A stretch of 64,000 bases of DNA from Marinomonas sp. UCMA 3892 (GTDB lineage: Bacteria; Pseudomonadota; Gammaproteobacteria; Pseudomonadales; Marinomonadaceae), in contig NZ_PTXN01000002.1 of the NCBI RefSeq assembly GCF_012726345.1, positions 124,001 through 188,000 on the forward strand, written 5' to 3'. Position 1 is the first letter of the stretch. The number at the start of each line of letters is the position of its first letter. Below are positions 56,937 to 64,000 of the stretch, one piece after another. The notes under the pieces are model-generated. The model did not search any database, was not told where the DNA came from, and saw nothing but the letters and a program-made list of their open reading frames with translations. The position numbers and the translations under genes were made by a program.

Positions 56937-58220
56937 ATGGCTGATAAAAAAGCGACACTCAAAGTGGACGGAATCGATAAAACTATCGAACTTCCTGTTC
57001 TTTCAGGCACTTTAGGCACAGACGTTATCGACGTTCGAGGCCTAGGCGCTAACGGTGTATTCACCTACGATCCAGGCTTTATGTCTACCGGCTCTTGTGA
57101 ATCCTCTATTACGTTCATAGATGGAGACGCTGGAATCCTTTTGCATCGTGGCTACCCAATTGCCCAACTTGCAGAACACTCAGACTATCTAGAGACATGC
57201 TATTTGTTACTTTATGGGGAACTTCCTAATAAGGATCAAAAAGCCGAATTCGAAAAAACGGTTGGTAAGCACACTATGGTGAACCAATCGATGCACAAAT
57301 TCATCGAAGGCTTTAGAAATGATGCCCACCCAATGGCGATTATGTGCGGCCTAGTGGGTGCATTATCAGCCTTTTACCAAGACCACATGGATATTACCAA
57401 TCCGAAGCATCGTGAAATCGCGGCTTTCCGCCTAATTTCTAAAATGCCGACATTGGCATCAATTTGTTATAAGTACTCTAAAGATCAGCCTGTTATGTAC
57501 CCACGTAACGACCTATCTTATGCAGAGAACTTCTTATATATGATGTTCGCTACCCCTTGTGAAGACTACAAGGTCAATCCTGTTTTTGCTAAAGCAATGG
57601 ATAGAATTTTCATTCTTCATGCGGATCATGAGCAAAACGCTTCAACATCAACAGTACGTTTGGCCGGTTCATCTGGTGCCAACCCATTTGCTTGCATCGC
57701 AGCAGGTATTGCAACGCTTTGGGGCCCTGCTCATGGCGGCGCAAACGAAGCAGTACTGACTATGCTTGAAGAAATTGGCGATGTTGAAAATATCGACGAA
57801 TACATAGCAAAAGCCAAAGATAAAAATGATCCATTTAGACTGATGGGCTTCGGTCATCGCGTTTACAAAAACTTTGACCCACGTGCAAAAGTTATGCGCG
57901 AAACCTGTGACCAAGTATTAGCAGAATTGGGACAATCTAACGATCCATTACTAAAAATTGCAAAACGCCTTGAGCAAATTGCATTAGAAGACCCATACTT
58001 TGTAGAGCGTAAACTCTACCCGAATGTGGATTTCTATTCAGGCATTATTATGAAGGCAATCGGCATTCCATCCAGTATGTTTACTGTGATTTTTGCCATG
58101 TCTCGTACCATTGGCTGGATTTCTCATTGGAACGAAATGATCAGTGGACCATATAAAATTGGCCGTCCTCGCCAGTTATATGTTGGCAAACCTGAGCGCG
58201 ACTACCCTATTAAAAAGTAA
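56937..58220 (+). CDS. gltA: Citrate synthase (type II)
   Basis: This 427-residue enzyme condenses oxaloacetate with acetyl-CoA. The length and N-terminal domain match the NADH-sensitive hexameric proteobacterial type. The catalytic blocks [13 protein letters not shown] and [15 protein letters not shown] are present, and the C-terminal Arg-rich RPRQLYVG ends the protein. AAGGAG precedes the ATG. It is divergent from sdhCDAB as in pseudomonads and relatives. Confidence 0.98.
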   Translation: MADKKATLKVDGIDKTIELPVLSGTLGTDVIDVRGLGANGVFTYDPGFMSTGSCESSITFIDGDAGILLHRGYPIAQLAEHSDYLETCYLLLYGELPNKDQKAEFEKTVGKHTMVNQSMHKFIEGFRNDAHPMAIMCGLVGALSAFYQDHMDITNPKHREIAAFRLISKMPTLASICYKYSKDQPVMYPRNDLSYAENFLYMMFATPCEDYKVNPVFAKAMDRIFILHADHEQNASTSTVRLAGSSGANPFACIAAGIATLWGPAHGGANEAVLTMLEEIGDVENIDEYIAKAKDKNDPFRLMGFGHRVYKNFDPRAKVMRETCDQVLAELGQSNDPLLKIAKRLEQIALEDPYFVERKLYPNVDFYSGIIMKAIGIPSSMFTVIFAMSRTIGWISHWNEMISGPYKIGRPRQLYVGKPERDYPIKK

Positions 58221-58240
58221 TACATTGAACAATGCATTAC

Positions 58241-58269
58241 AAAAAACGCGCCCTCAGGCGCGTTTTTTT
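58241..58269 (+). terminator. gltA intrinsic terminator
   Basis: ACGCGCC (58246-58252), loop CTCA and GGCGCGT (58257-58263) are flanked by A-run and T-run, giving a strong terminator. The A-run side means it could also act on the convergent minus-strand transcript. Confidence 0.92.
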
Positions 58270-58298
58270 ATGAATAAAATCAGCAAGAAGACGATGAA

Positions 58299-58529
58299 TC
58301 ACTCTTCATCGTCTTCAACTATTTCAGTCACAGTCGAATTACCACATTTAACACAATCACCTTCAATCCAAACGCGGTCCTTACCCTCAAATTCCTTAGG
58401 ATTAACCATACCTAAGTCCACTTCCATACAGTGATTACACCAAGTTTGCGTCAAGAAATCCTCTTGCTCTTCCACTGGACGAGCGAAGAAATCTCGCTCT
58501 ATAACTTTTTCATCCAATAGATCTGTCAT
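58299..58529 (-). CDS. Small acidic zinc-ribbon-like protein
   Basis: This is a 76-residue protein with two Cys pairs, WCNHCME (Cys31/Cys34) and DCVKCGN (Cys59/Cys62), spaced as in a zinc ribbon, and an acidic tail EIVEDDEE. I do not recognise a named family. Its ATG follows the DUF2066 stop directly and the ribosome site GGAGTG lies in that gene's end, so the two are translationally coupled. The function is unknown. Confidence 0.8.
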   Translation of the reverse strand: MTDLLDEKVIERDFFARPVEEQEDFLTQTWCNHCMEVDLGMVNPKEFEGKDRVWIEGDCVKCGNSTVTEIVEDDEE

Positions 58530-59615
58530 TTAATTCACTCCACTATACTGATAAGACGCAACTCGATTTGCATCAGGATCTAAGGCATTCAAAGGCGCAC
58601 TGATTAACAAACGACTTAACGATATACTGTTAAATAATTTTTGCTTATCACCATCAATTTCAATAGAAAACTCTACTTTTTCGCCGTCAACTTGAACTAA
58701 GGTCACATCTCGAACAACGCCAATACTTTCCAAATAGGACTGCACTTTGTTCATGGCAGTGTAACTATTTATTCCTATCACCTGTAGATTCAACTCACTT
58801 GCAGACCCACTATTTCGTACGGAAGCATAACGAGATGAAAACACCTTAGCCAAATCAGCACTTGCTTGGTCGATTAAGTCTGTAAGACTTTCACCTCGCA
58901 AGACAAATCGCTCCGTTTCACCATTTTTTAATAGCACCAATAAATTACCGCTCACTTGCCCTGAATAATTACTTATCCTCAGAGCTGCCACAGAATCTGT
59001 CTGATAACGCTTACTAGCATTATTTATGCTGTCCTCAAAGAACCCCCACACATCAGACGTCGCAAGATTCCTCTTGTCGACATCATCAAGCAAAGGTGCA
59101 TAAATGGGCACGCCAATCTTACTTGCAGACTGGGCTAATTTATTTAGTGCATCAGATGGCTCTTTTGAACCAGACAAAGCCCTAATACCATTAGTTTCAC
59201 TTACCAACCAAACTAAGACAGAGGGTCGATTATCCCCCCAAACCGGCAAGTTATTTTGCGATAAAAAACCATCAATAGATTCCTGATAGAAAGATACTTT
59301 AACTTTCTTGCCAGGCACCAGCCCATCATTCGAAGGCAACAACTCGCTAAGCGATGCAACAGAATGTTGCGCAACCCATGCCGGCGCTTTCTTTTTAGCT
59401 TGCTCCAGCAGATCACCAATGATGGCGTTTTTATCACCCGACACTTTTATCAACACATCTTCAGCAGCCAACCCAAATGCTTCGTTGAGCATTTGTGCCT
59501 CAGATTGTGTCACTGGCAAGTTAATTTCAGCACTATAAAGCCCCTGAACAGGAACTGCATTTGCTGGCGAAATACAAAAAACACTAATTAGTAGTAAAAA
59601 TATACGAGAATTCAT
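58530..59615 (-). CDS. DUF2066 domain protein, secreted
   Basis: This is a 361-residue protein with a signal peptide MNSRIFLLLISVFCISPANA cleaved before VPVQGLY. The DUF2066 pattern follows: AFGLAAEDVLIKVSGDKNA, VKVSFYQ and PVWGDNRPSVLVWLV. It is divergent from purM, the usual neighbour of this family in gammaproteobacteria. The function is unknown; a periplasmic or outer-membrane-linked role is inferred from the signal peptide. A good ribosome site AAGG precedes the ATG. Confidence 0.88.
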   Translation of the reverse strand: MNSRIFLLLISVFCISPANAVPVQGLYSAEINLPVTQSEAQMLNEAFGLAAEDVLIKVSGDKNAIIGDLLEQAKKKAPAWVAQHSVASLSELLPSNDGLVPGKKVKVSFYQESIDGFLSQNNLPVWGDNRPSVLVWLVSETNGIRALSGSKEPSDALNKLAQSASKIGVPIYAPLLDDVDKRNLATSDVWGFFEDSINNASKRYQTDSVAALRISNYSGQVSGNLLVLLKNGETERFVLRGESLTDLIDQASADLAKVFSSRYASVRNSGSASELNLQVIGINSYTAMNKVQSYLESIGVVRDVTLVQVDGEKVEFSIEIDGDKQKLFNSISLSRLLISAPLNALDPDANRVASYQYSGVN

Positions 59616-59730
59616 AACCCTTCCTTCGTTTATTTGCCTATTCTACTGTCTTAATTGCAAAGAACCATAGCCCTAATGCACGACTATGCTAAAATGCATT
59701 TTTTCCTCGTACCATGATAAGGCATAGGCA

Positions 59731-60789
59731 ATGACCAAGTCGGATAAACCATCCATTAGTTATAAAGACGCAGGCGTTGATATAAACGCAGGCAATCAAC
59801 TTGTTGAACGTATTAAAGGCGTAAGCAAAAAAACTCGTCGCCCGGAAGTAATGGGTGGTCTGGGTGGATTTGGTGCTTTGACACGTCTTCCAACAAAATA
59901 CAAAAACCCCATTCTTGTTTCTGGCACCGACGGTGTTGGTACTAAGCTTCGTCTAGCGATGGACCTTAACCAGCACGACACCATTGGTATCGACCTAGTT
60001 GCAATGTGTGTTAACGATCTAGTAGTAGCAGGTGCTGAACCACTATTATTCCTAGATTACTATGCCACTGGCAAGCTAGATGTTGATGTAGCTGCAAACG
60101 TTGTGACTGGCATAGGTGAAGGCTGCCTACAAGCAGGCTGTGCACTTGTTGGTGGTGAAACTGCTGAAATGCCTGGCATGTACCATGACGGCGATTACGA
60201 TCTAGCTGGCTTTTGCGTTGGTGTGGTTGAAGAAGAAAACATCATCGACGGCAGCAAAGTAAAAGCCGGCGACAAATTGATTGCTTTAGGTTCATCTGGT
60301 CCACATTCGAACGGCTACTCCCTTATTCGCAAAATCCTTGAAGTAAGCAAAGCGGATCTTAATCAAGATATCGCCGGTGTTGCTTTGAAAGACGCCCTAA
60401 TGGAACCAACTCGCATTTACGTCAAATCTATTCTTAAATTGATGGAATCTGTTTCTGTGAATGCGCTAGCTCACATTACTGGTGGCGGCTTACTTGAAAA
60501 TATACCTCGTGTTCTTCCTGAAGATACAGCTGCTCGTATCGATGCAACAAGCTGGAAACGTCCTGCTGTGTTTGATTGGTTGCAAGAACAAGGAAATGTT
60601 GAGCAAGAAGAAATGTACCGTGTTTTAAACTGTGGTGTCGGCATGGTACTTTCTATTGATGCAGAAAAAGCGGATCAAGCTCTTGCCATCTTAAAAGCGG
60701 AAGGCGAAAACGCTTGGATCATTGGTGACATTTGCCCTCGTAACGGCGGTAAAGAGGTATTAATCTCTGACCTAGAGACGCAGGCATGA
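59731..60789 (+). CDS. purM: Phosphoribosylformylglycinamidine cyclo-ligase (AIR synthetase)
   Basis: This 352-residue enzyme performs the fifth step of purine synthesis, closing FGAM to AIR with ATP. The family blocks [42 protein letters not shown] and [11 protein letters not shown] are clear, as are [12 protein letters not shown] and [14 protein letters not shown]. It overlaps purN by four bases. The 115-bp gap to the DUF2066 gene should hold its promoter; no clear PurR box is visible. Confidence 0.98.
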   Translation: MTKSDKPSISYKDAGVDINAGNQLVERIKGVSKKTRRPEVMGGLGGFGALTRLPTKYKNPILVSGTDGVGTKLRLAMDLNQHDTIGIDLVAMCVNDLVVAGAEPLLFLDYYATGKLDVDVAANVVTGIGEGCLQAGCALVGGETAEMPGMYHDGDYDLAGFCVGVVEEENIIDGSKVKAGDKLIALGSSGPHSNGYSLIRKILEVSKADLNQDIAGVALKDALMEPTRIYVKSILKLMESVSVNALAHITGGGLLENIPRVLPEDTAARIDATSWKRPAVFDWLQEQGNVEQEEMYRVLNCGVGMVLSIDAEKADQALAILKAEGENAWIIGDICPRNGGKEVLISDLETQA

Positions 60790-61439
60790 GTTTTCCGATC
60801 GTTGTCTTAATTTCTGGCAGCGGCAGCAACTTGCAAGCTTTGATCGATCAAAGCTTGCAAGGACTACTTAATATCAAGATCTGCGCTGTTATTAGTAACA
60901 AAGCAGACGCTTATGGTTTAGAACGGGCCAAGGTAGCTGGTATACCGACGCACACACTTAATCATAAGTCGTTTGATAGTCGAGAAGAATTTGATACTGA
61001 GCTGCAAGCACTTATCGATCAATACCAACCAAAATTGGTTGTTCTCGCTGGTTTTATGCGTATCCTAACTGAAACCTTTGCGAAACATTTTGAAGGTAGA
61101 ATGCTAAACATTCACCCTTCTTTGCTTCCAAAGTACAAAGGTTTAGATACACATCAGCGAGCTATTGATGCAAACGAAAAAGAGCATGGAGTATCGGTAC
61201 ACTTCGTTAGTCCAGAATTAGATGCTGGCGCTGTTATTCTTCAAGCGAGTACAGAAGTAGTGCAAGAAGAAACGGCAGAAACTTTAGCTAGTAAAGTTCA
61301 TGCCTTAGAACATATTATCTATCCTCTCACTGTTAAATGGTTCAGTGAAGAAAGATTAACATTCCAAGACGGAAAAGCTTTTTTAGATCAGAATGAACTG
61401 CCCGAAAGCGGTATTCTCTATAACGAAGCGCTAACATGA
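60786..61439 (+). CDS. purN: Phosphoribosylglycinamide formyltransferase
   Basis: This 217-residue enzyme formylates GAR using 10-formyltetrahydrofolate. [12 protein letters not shown] is the substrate loop, and [12 protein letters not shown] and [18 protein letters not shown] contain the catalytic Asn-His region, with the Asp in [15 protein letters not shown] overlap with the purM stop shows coupling, the standard purMN order. Confidence 0.98.
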   Translation: MSFPIVVLISGSGSNLQALIDQSLQGLLNIKICAVISNKADAYGLERAKVAGIPTHTLNHKSFDSREEFDTELQALIDQYQPKLVVLAGFMRILTETFAKHFEGRMLNIHPSLLPKYKGLDTHQRAIDANEKEHGVSVHFVSPELDAGAVILQASTEVVQEETAETLASKVHALEHIIYPLTVKWFSEERLTFQDGKAFLDQNELPESGILYNEALT

Positions 61440-61452
61440 TGTAGGAGAAAGT

Positions 61453-62193
61453 ATGAGAACTCGTAAAATTCCAATGTTTTTAATGGCTATTTTTATGAGT
61501 ATCCCCATACTTTCTCTTTCTTTGATGAAAGCAAATGCAGCTGAAACGAAATCACAAGAAACCTTCCTAAAACCTTACTCTGCTGTTTACAGCACAATCT
61601 GGAAAAAAGGCATCAGCCTAAAAGTAGAAGGCAAACAGACATTATCTAAAAAAGCAGACGATTCGTGGCAGTTTGTATTTACCGCAGACAGCATGATCGC
61701 TTCGCTTAATGAATCATCAATTTTCAATGTTGAAGACCATCAAATCATTCCAGCCAAATACGAATATCATACCTCCGCTCTAGGGAAAAAAAGAGACGCT
61801 GTACTCACTTTTGACTGGGAAAACAAGCTTGTCCATAATGACGTCAAAGACAAACCCTGGAACCTTACGATACCACCTAAAACATTAGACAAACTGTCTA
61901 TTCAGTTACAAGTAAGACAAGATCTAAAAATGGGTAAAAATGAATTCGACTATCAGATTGCCGATGGAGGCTACATAAAAAACTGGCGCTTTGAACGTGA
62001 AAAAATGGAAACCATCGACACTAAACTTGGCCGAGTCTCTGCGATTAAAATCATTAGAACAGATAATCTAGAAAAAGGTAAAAGAACCTCTTTTTGGTTT
62101 GTACCAAAATTTGACTATTTACTGGTCAAAATGGAGCATAAAGAAGACGGTGAGTCTTATCGTCTAGATATCGAATCCATGAGCCAATCCTAA
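61453..62193 (+). CDS. DUF3108 domain protein, secreted
   Basis: This is a 246-residue protein. The signal peptide (about 1-30) ends at NANAA-type cleavage (MKANAAETKS). The DUF3108 pattern follows: PYSAVYSTIWKKGISLKVEGKQTL, with a ILNESSIFNV-like block, YEYHTSALGKKRDAVLTFDW and WFVPKFDYLLVKMEHKEDG. It is commonly found after purMN in gammaproteobacteria. GGAG precedes the ATG, 13 bp after purN, so it is in the same transcript. Function unknown; predicted periplasmic. Confidence 0.88.
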   Translation: MRTRKIPMFLMAIFMSIPILSLSLMKANAAETKSQETFLKPYSAVYSTIWKKGISLKVEGKQTLSKKADDSWQFVFTADSMIASLNESSIFNVEDHQIIPAKYEYHTSALGKKRDAVLTFDWENKLVHNDVKDKPWNLTIPPKTLDKLSIQLQVRQDLKMGKNEFDYQIADGGYIKNWRFEREKMETIDTKLGRVSAIKIIRTDNLEKGKRTSFWFVPKFDYLLVKMEHKEDGESYRLDIESMSQS

Positions 62194-62219
62194 GAAATAA
62201 ATACCAATAGAAGTAGAGC

Positions 62220-62795
62220 TTAGGACAATTCATTAGGTGTATTAACATTGAGTAACTCTGCGCTATTTTCCCAAACAATAGACTGACAGCCAAACGCATC
62301 ATAAAAACCTAATACACTGTAACGCTGACCTTCTTCTAAAAAGCGCTTAAGAGCAGCAAGCGCAGTGTCAACAGGTAAAATGGCGTGCAAAGGATGCGCC
62401 CCCGAAGTCCCACTTAAATAATAGATTTTGTCGGGTAACAATAAGCTCGCCTCTTTCAGCCTTACAAAAGCCTCACCGCTAATACGAGGCGTATCGCAAG
62501 GCGAAACTAATAAATGCGATGTTTTTGCAAAGGCCAAGCAAGTATATAGGCCTGACAAAGGCCCTTTACCTTGAAATTCGGGATCATCTTTAATGACGTC
62601 ATAACCTAATAGCGCATACTGCTCTGTATTCCTATTCGCATTAATAAACACACTATCCGCTACTTGCTGCAATGCCTTACCAACAGATAAAGCCATAGGC
62701 TCATTTTGAAAAAATAATAAGCCCTTATCTTTACGCGACATTCGCTCTGCTTTCCCACCTGCTAACACAGCACCAGACAAAGAGGTAAACAACAT
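62220..62795 (-). CDS. mobA: Molybdenum cofactor guanylyltransferase
   Basis: This 191-residue enzyme attaches GMP to molybdopterin to form the bis-MGD cofactor used by nitrate reductase. The nucleotidyltransferase start GAVLAGGKAERMSRKDKGLLFF and the metal-binding SPCDTPRI are present. It lies 11 bp after the ybiB-like gene and two genes after nasA, so the operon makes both the enzyme and the last step of its cofactor. Confidence 0.93.
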   Translation of the reverse strand: MLFTSLSGAVLAGGKAERMSRKDKGLLFFQNEPMALSVGKALQQVADSVFINANRNTEQYALLGYDVIKDDPEFQGKGPLSGLYTCLAFAKTSHLLVSPCDTPRISGEAFVRLKEASLLLPDKIYYLSGTSGAHPLHAILPVDTALAALKRFLEEGQRYSVLGFYDAFGCQSIVWENSAELLNVNTPNELS

Positions 62796-62806
62796 ACTAC
62801 TTGCTC

Positions 62807-63820
62807 TTAAAAAACGTTATCAAAAAAGCCTTTATCTCGCTTAGACCAAATATCATCAGCCAGAACAAGGCATCCTTCATGTGATGTTTCACCATAAAGA
62901 AGTCCTGCTACCGACGCAATAGTTTGTCTCACTGCTTGCTCTCCGAATTGATCAAGCTGAGCCCCACACCAATGATCAGTTAAGCGAGATAGATCTAAAT
63001 TATCTTTTAATCGCTTATGCTCTTTTTCCGCTTTCGGCCAATCCGACCAACTCGCTACACCATTTTGCCATTTACCTAGAGTTACATCTCGCTCTGGGTT
63101 CACTTCCGCTTCACCGTTACCGCCACGAAACACCAATACAGAAGCATCCCTAAGTAACTCACAGGCGGAGAGATGCAGCTCATCATAGCCGCGGTGAAAA
63201 ACCCCATGAACACTGTGACTAGCACAAAATGGATTCATCATACGCACCACGGTGTTTACAGGGGAACGTAATCCTAAAACATACTTTAAATCCATCATAT
63301 GCCCTAAAGACTTATCTATTTGGGCAAGAGGAATGTAAGCGAAATTTCTATTCTCAAGCTCCCGCGTTATATCTTCCCTCGAATGACTAATCGCTAAACC
63401 AAGTTGTTGAATGCTTTGCTCAACATAAATGCGATTTTCACCGTCAAATGTATGACCATGCATAACAATTTTCACACCCGTATTGGCTAGCGCAAGAGCG
63501 GCTAGTAAAAACCAAGGCAGCTCATTCCGCTTACCAGCGTAAGCAGGCCAATCCAAATCTACTTTGGTACCCAAGGACTTTTGTTTGGCCAAATAGGCTC
63601 TGGTGGCTTTGGTAAAACCAACGGTTTCTTCTACCGTCTCTTCGCGGATGCGAATTAACATCCAAAAGGCCCCAGATTGCTCTGGAGCAACCTGACCAGA
63701 CAGCATCAAGCTCATGGCATGCTCAGCTTCTTCTGTCGTTAAACTACGGGCTCCCTTTTTCCCTCGTCCCAAGATTTGCACATACTGGGTAAAATCATTA
63801 GCTGCTAGTTTTTCTCTCAT
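62807..63820 (-). CDS. ybiB: YbiB-type protein (TrpD2, anthranilate phosphoribosyltransferase-like)
   Basis: This is a 337-residue member of the TrpD2/YbiB family. It shows the phosphoribosyltransferase-like N-terminal helical domain LTTEEAEHAMSLMLSGQVAPEQSGAFWMLIRIREET, with KIVMHGHTF and SPVNTVVRMMNPF. YbiB proteins keep the fold but bind nucleic acid rather than anthranilate in the studied E. coli case. Its start overlaps the nasA stop (ATGA). Its position inside a nitrate assimilation operon is recurrent in marine gammaproteobacteria as far as I recall. Confidence 0.88.
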   Translation of the reverse strand: MREKLAANDFTQYVQILGRGKKGARSLTTEEAEHAMSLMLSGQVAPEQSGAFWMLIRIREETVEETVGFTKATRAYLAKQKSLGTKVDLDWPAYAGKRNELPWFLLAALALANTGVKIVMHGHTFDGENRIYVEQSIQQLGLAISHSREDITRELENRNFAYIPLAQIDKSLGHMMDLKYVLGLRSPVNTVVRMMNPFCASHSVHGVFHRGYDELHLSACELLRDASVLVFRGGNGEAEVNPERDVTLGKWQNGVASWSDWPKAEKEHKRLKDNLDLSRLTDHWCGAQLDQFGEQAVRQTIASVAGLLYGETSHEGCLVLADDIWSKRDKGFFDNVF

Positions 63821-64000
63821 ACTGATAACTCCGCCACTAAAGGGATAAAGTGCTTTAATTCAGGAAGGCATGAGCCACAATTCGTACCGCATTTAAGTTT
63901 GGCTCCCAACGCATCAACTGAATCGGCTCCCGCAGCAATGGCTTTTTCTATCTGCTTCGTACCGATCTGAAAACACGAGCACACAATGTCACCTTTCTCT
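63817..64000 (-). CDS. nasA: Assimilatory nitrate reductase catalytic subunit, C-terminal end (partial)
   Basis: Only the last 60 residues are in the window. They form a BFD-type [2Fe-2S] domain: VCSCFQIG near the start and the block KCGTNCGSCLPELK, giving the four Cys ligands. This tail is characteristic of NasA-type assimilatory nitrate reductases, and mobA two genes downstream fits. The stop TGA (63819-63817) overlaps the ybiB start. NirB also carries such a domain, but not usually as its C-terminus. Confidence 0.85.
   Translation of the reverse strand, partial: EKGDIVCSCFQIGTKQIEKAIAAGADSVDALGAKLKCGTNCGSCLPELKHFIPLVAELSV

Noticed and set aside
59616..59730. PurR operator before purM
   Set aside because: No sequence close to the PurR consensus palindrome is visible in the gap.

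Overview
The window is AT-rich, gene-dense chromosomal DNA of an aerobic, heterotrophic gammaproteobacterium. The mix of heterotetrameric sarcosine oxidase, TRAP and sugar ABC importers, assimilatory nitrate reductase and a complete sdhCDAB-sucAB-lpd-sucCD block fits a marine Oceanospirillales member, most likely Marinomonas or a close relative. That assignment is inferred from gene content and protein style, not from a marker gene. I see no rRNA or tRNA gene, insertion sequence, prophage, plasmid origin or CRISPR array.

Layout. 1-3614 (minus): sarcosine oxidase operon soxBDA, with soxA running off the left edge. 3965-11272: a cytoplasmic family 3 beta-glycosidase (minus) divergent from a four-gene sugar ABC importer (plus). 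11321-15803: a gamma-glutamylcyclotransferase-like gene, a divergent LysR/LysE pair and a divergent MFS/AraC pair. 15947-20630: ApbE lipoprotein, an ABC-F ATPase bracketed by two near-identical terminators, and a chemoreceptor. 20631-23753: the most accessory-looking stretch, with long non-coding DNA, a WYL regulator, small uncharacterised genes and a pentapeptide-repeat protein. 23754-34285: a hexuronate regulon: TRAP importer dctQM/dctP, a GH31 glycosidase, uxaC-uxuB-uxuA and a UxuR-like repressor gene. 34483-38148: a PAS kinase / response regulator / REC-GGDEF-EAL module. 38416-42558: a 2-hydroxycarboxylate transporter with a CitA/CitB-type two-component system. 42589-44649: a lipoprotein, L-2-hydroxyglutarate oxidase and a small Cys-rich protein. 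44727-58220: TCA-cycle block with divergent gltA. 58299-62193: DUF2066 pair, purMN and a DUF3108 protein. 62220-64000 (minus): nitrate assimilation tail nasA-ybiB-mobA, with nasA cut by the right edge.

How the genes work together. The uronate regulon imports a uronate-type solute by TRAP, possibly trims it with GH31, and converts glucuronate to fructuronate, mannonate and 2-keto-3-deoxygluconate (UxaC, UxuB, UxuA). The KDG kinase and aldolase are not in the window. The dctP/dctQ promoter region carries two UxuR-type boxes (TTGGTnnACCAA) 22 bp apart, each containing a TTGACC -35-like hexamer, and a third identical box lies in front of soxB. The TCA block includes a dihydrolipoamide succinyltransferase with two nearly identical lipoyl domains. 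L-2-hydroxyglutarate oxidase next door feeds 2-oxoglutarate into that cycle.

I found no wholly new multi-gene system. The best leads are the shared UxuR-type operator, the GH31 enzyme in the uronate operon, the terminator-bracketed ABC-F gene, the duplicated lipoyl domain and the WYL-regulated small-gene area.
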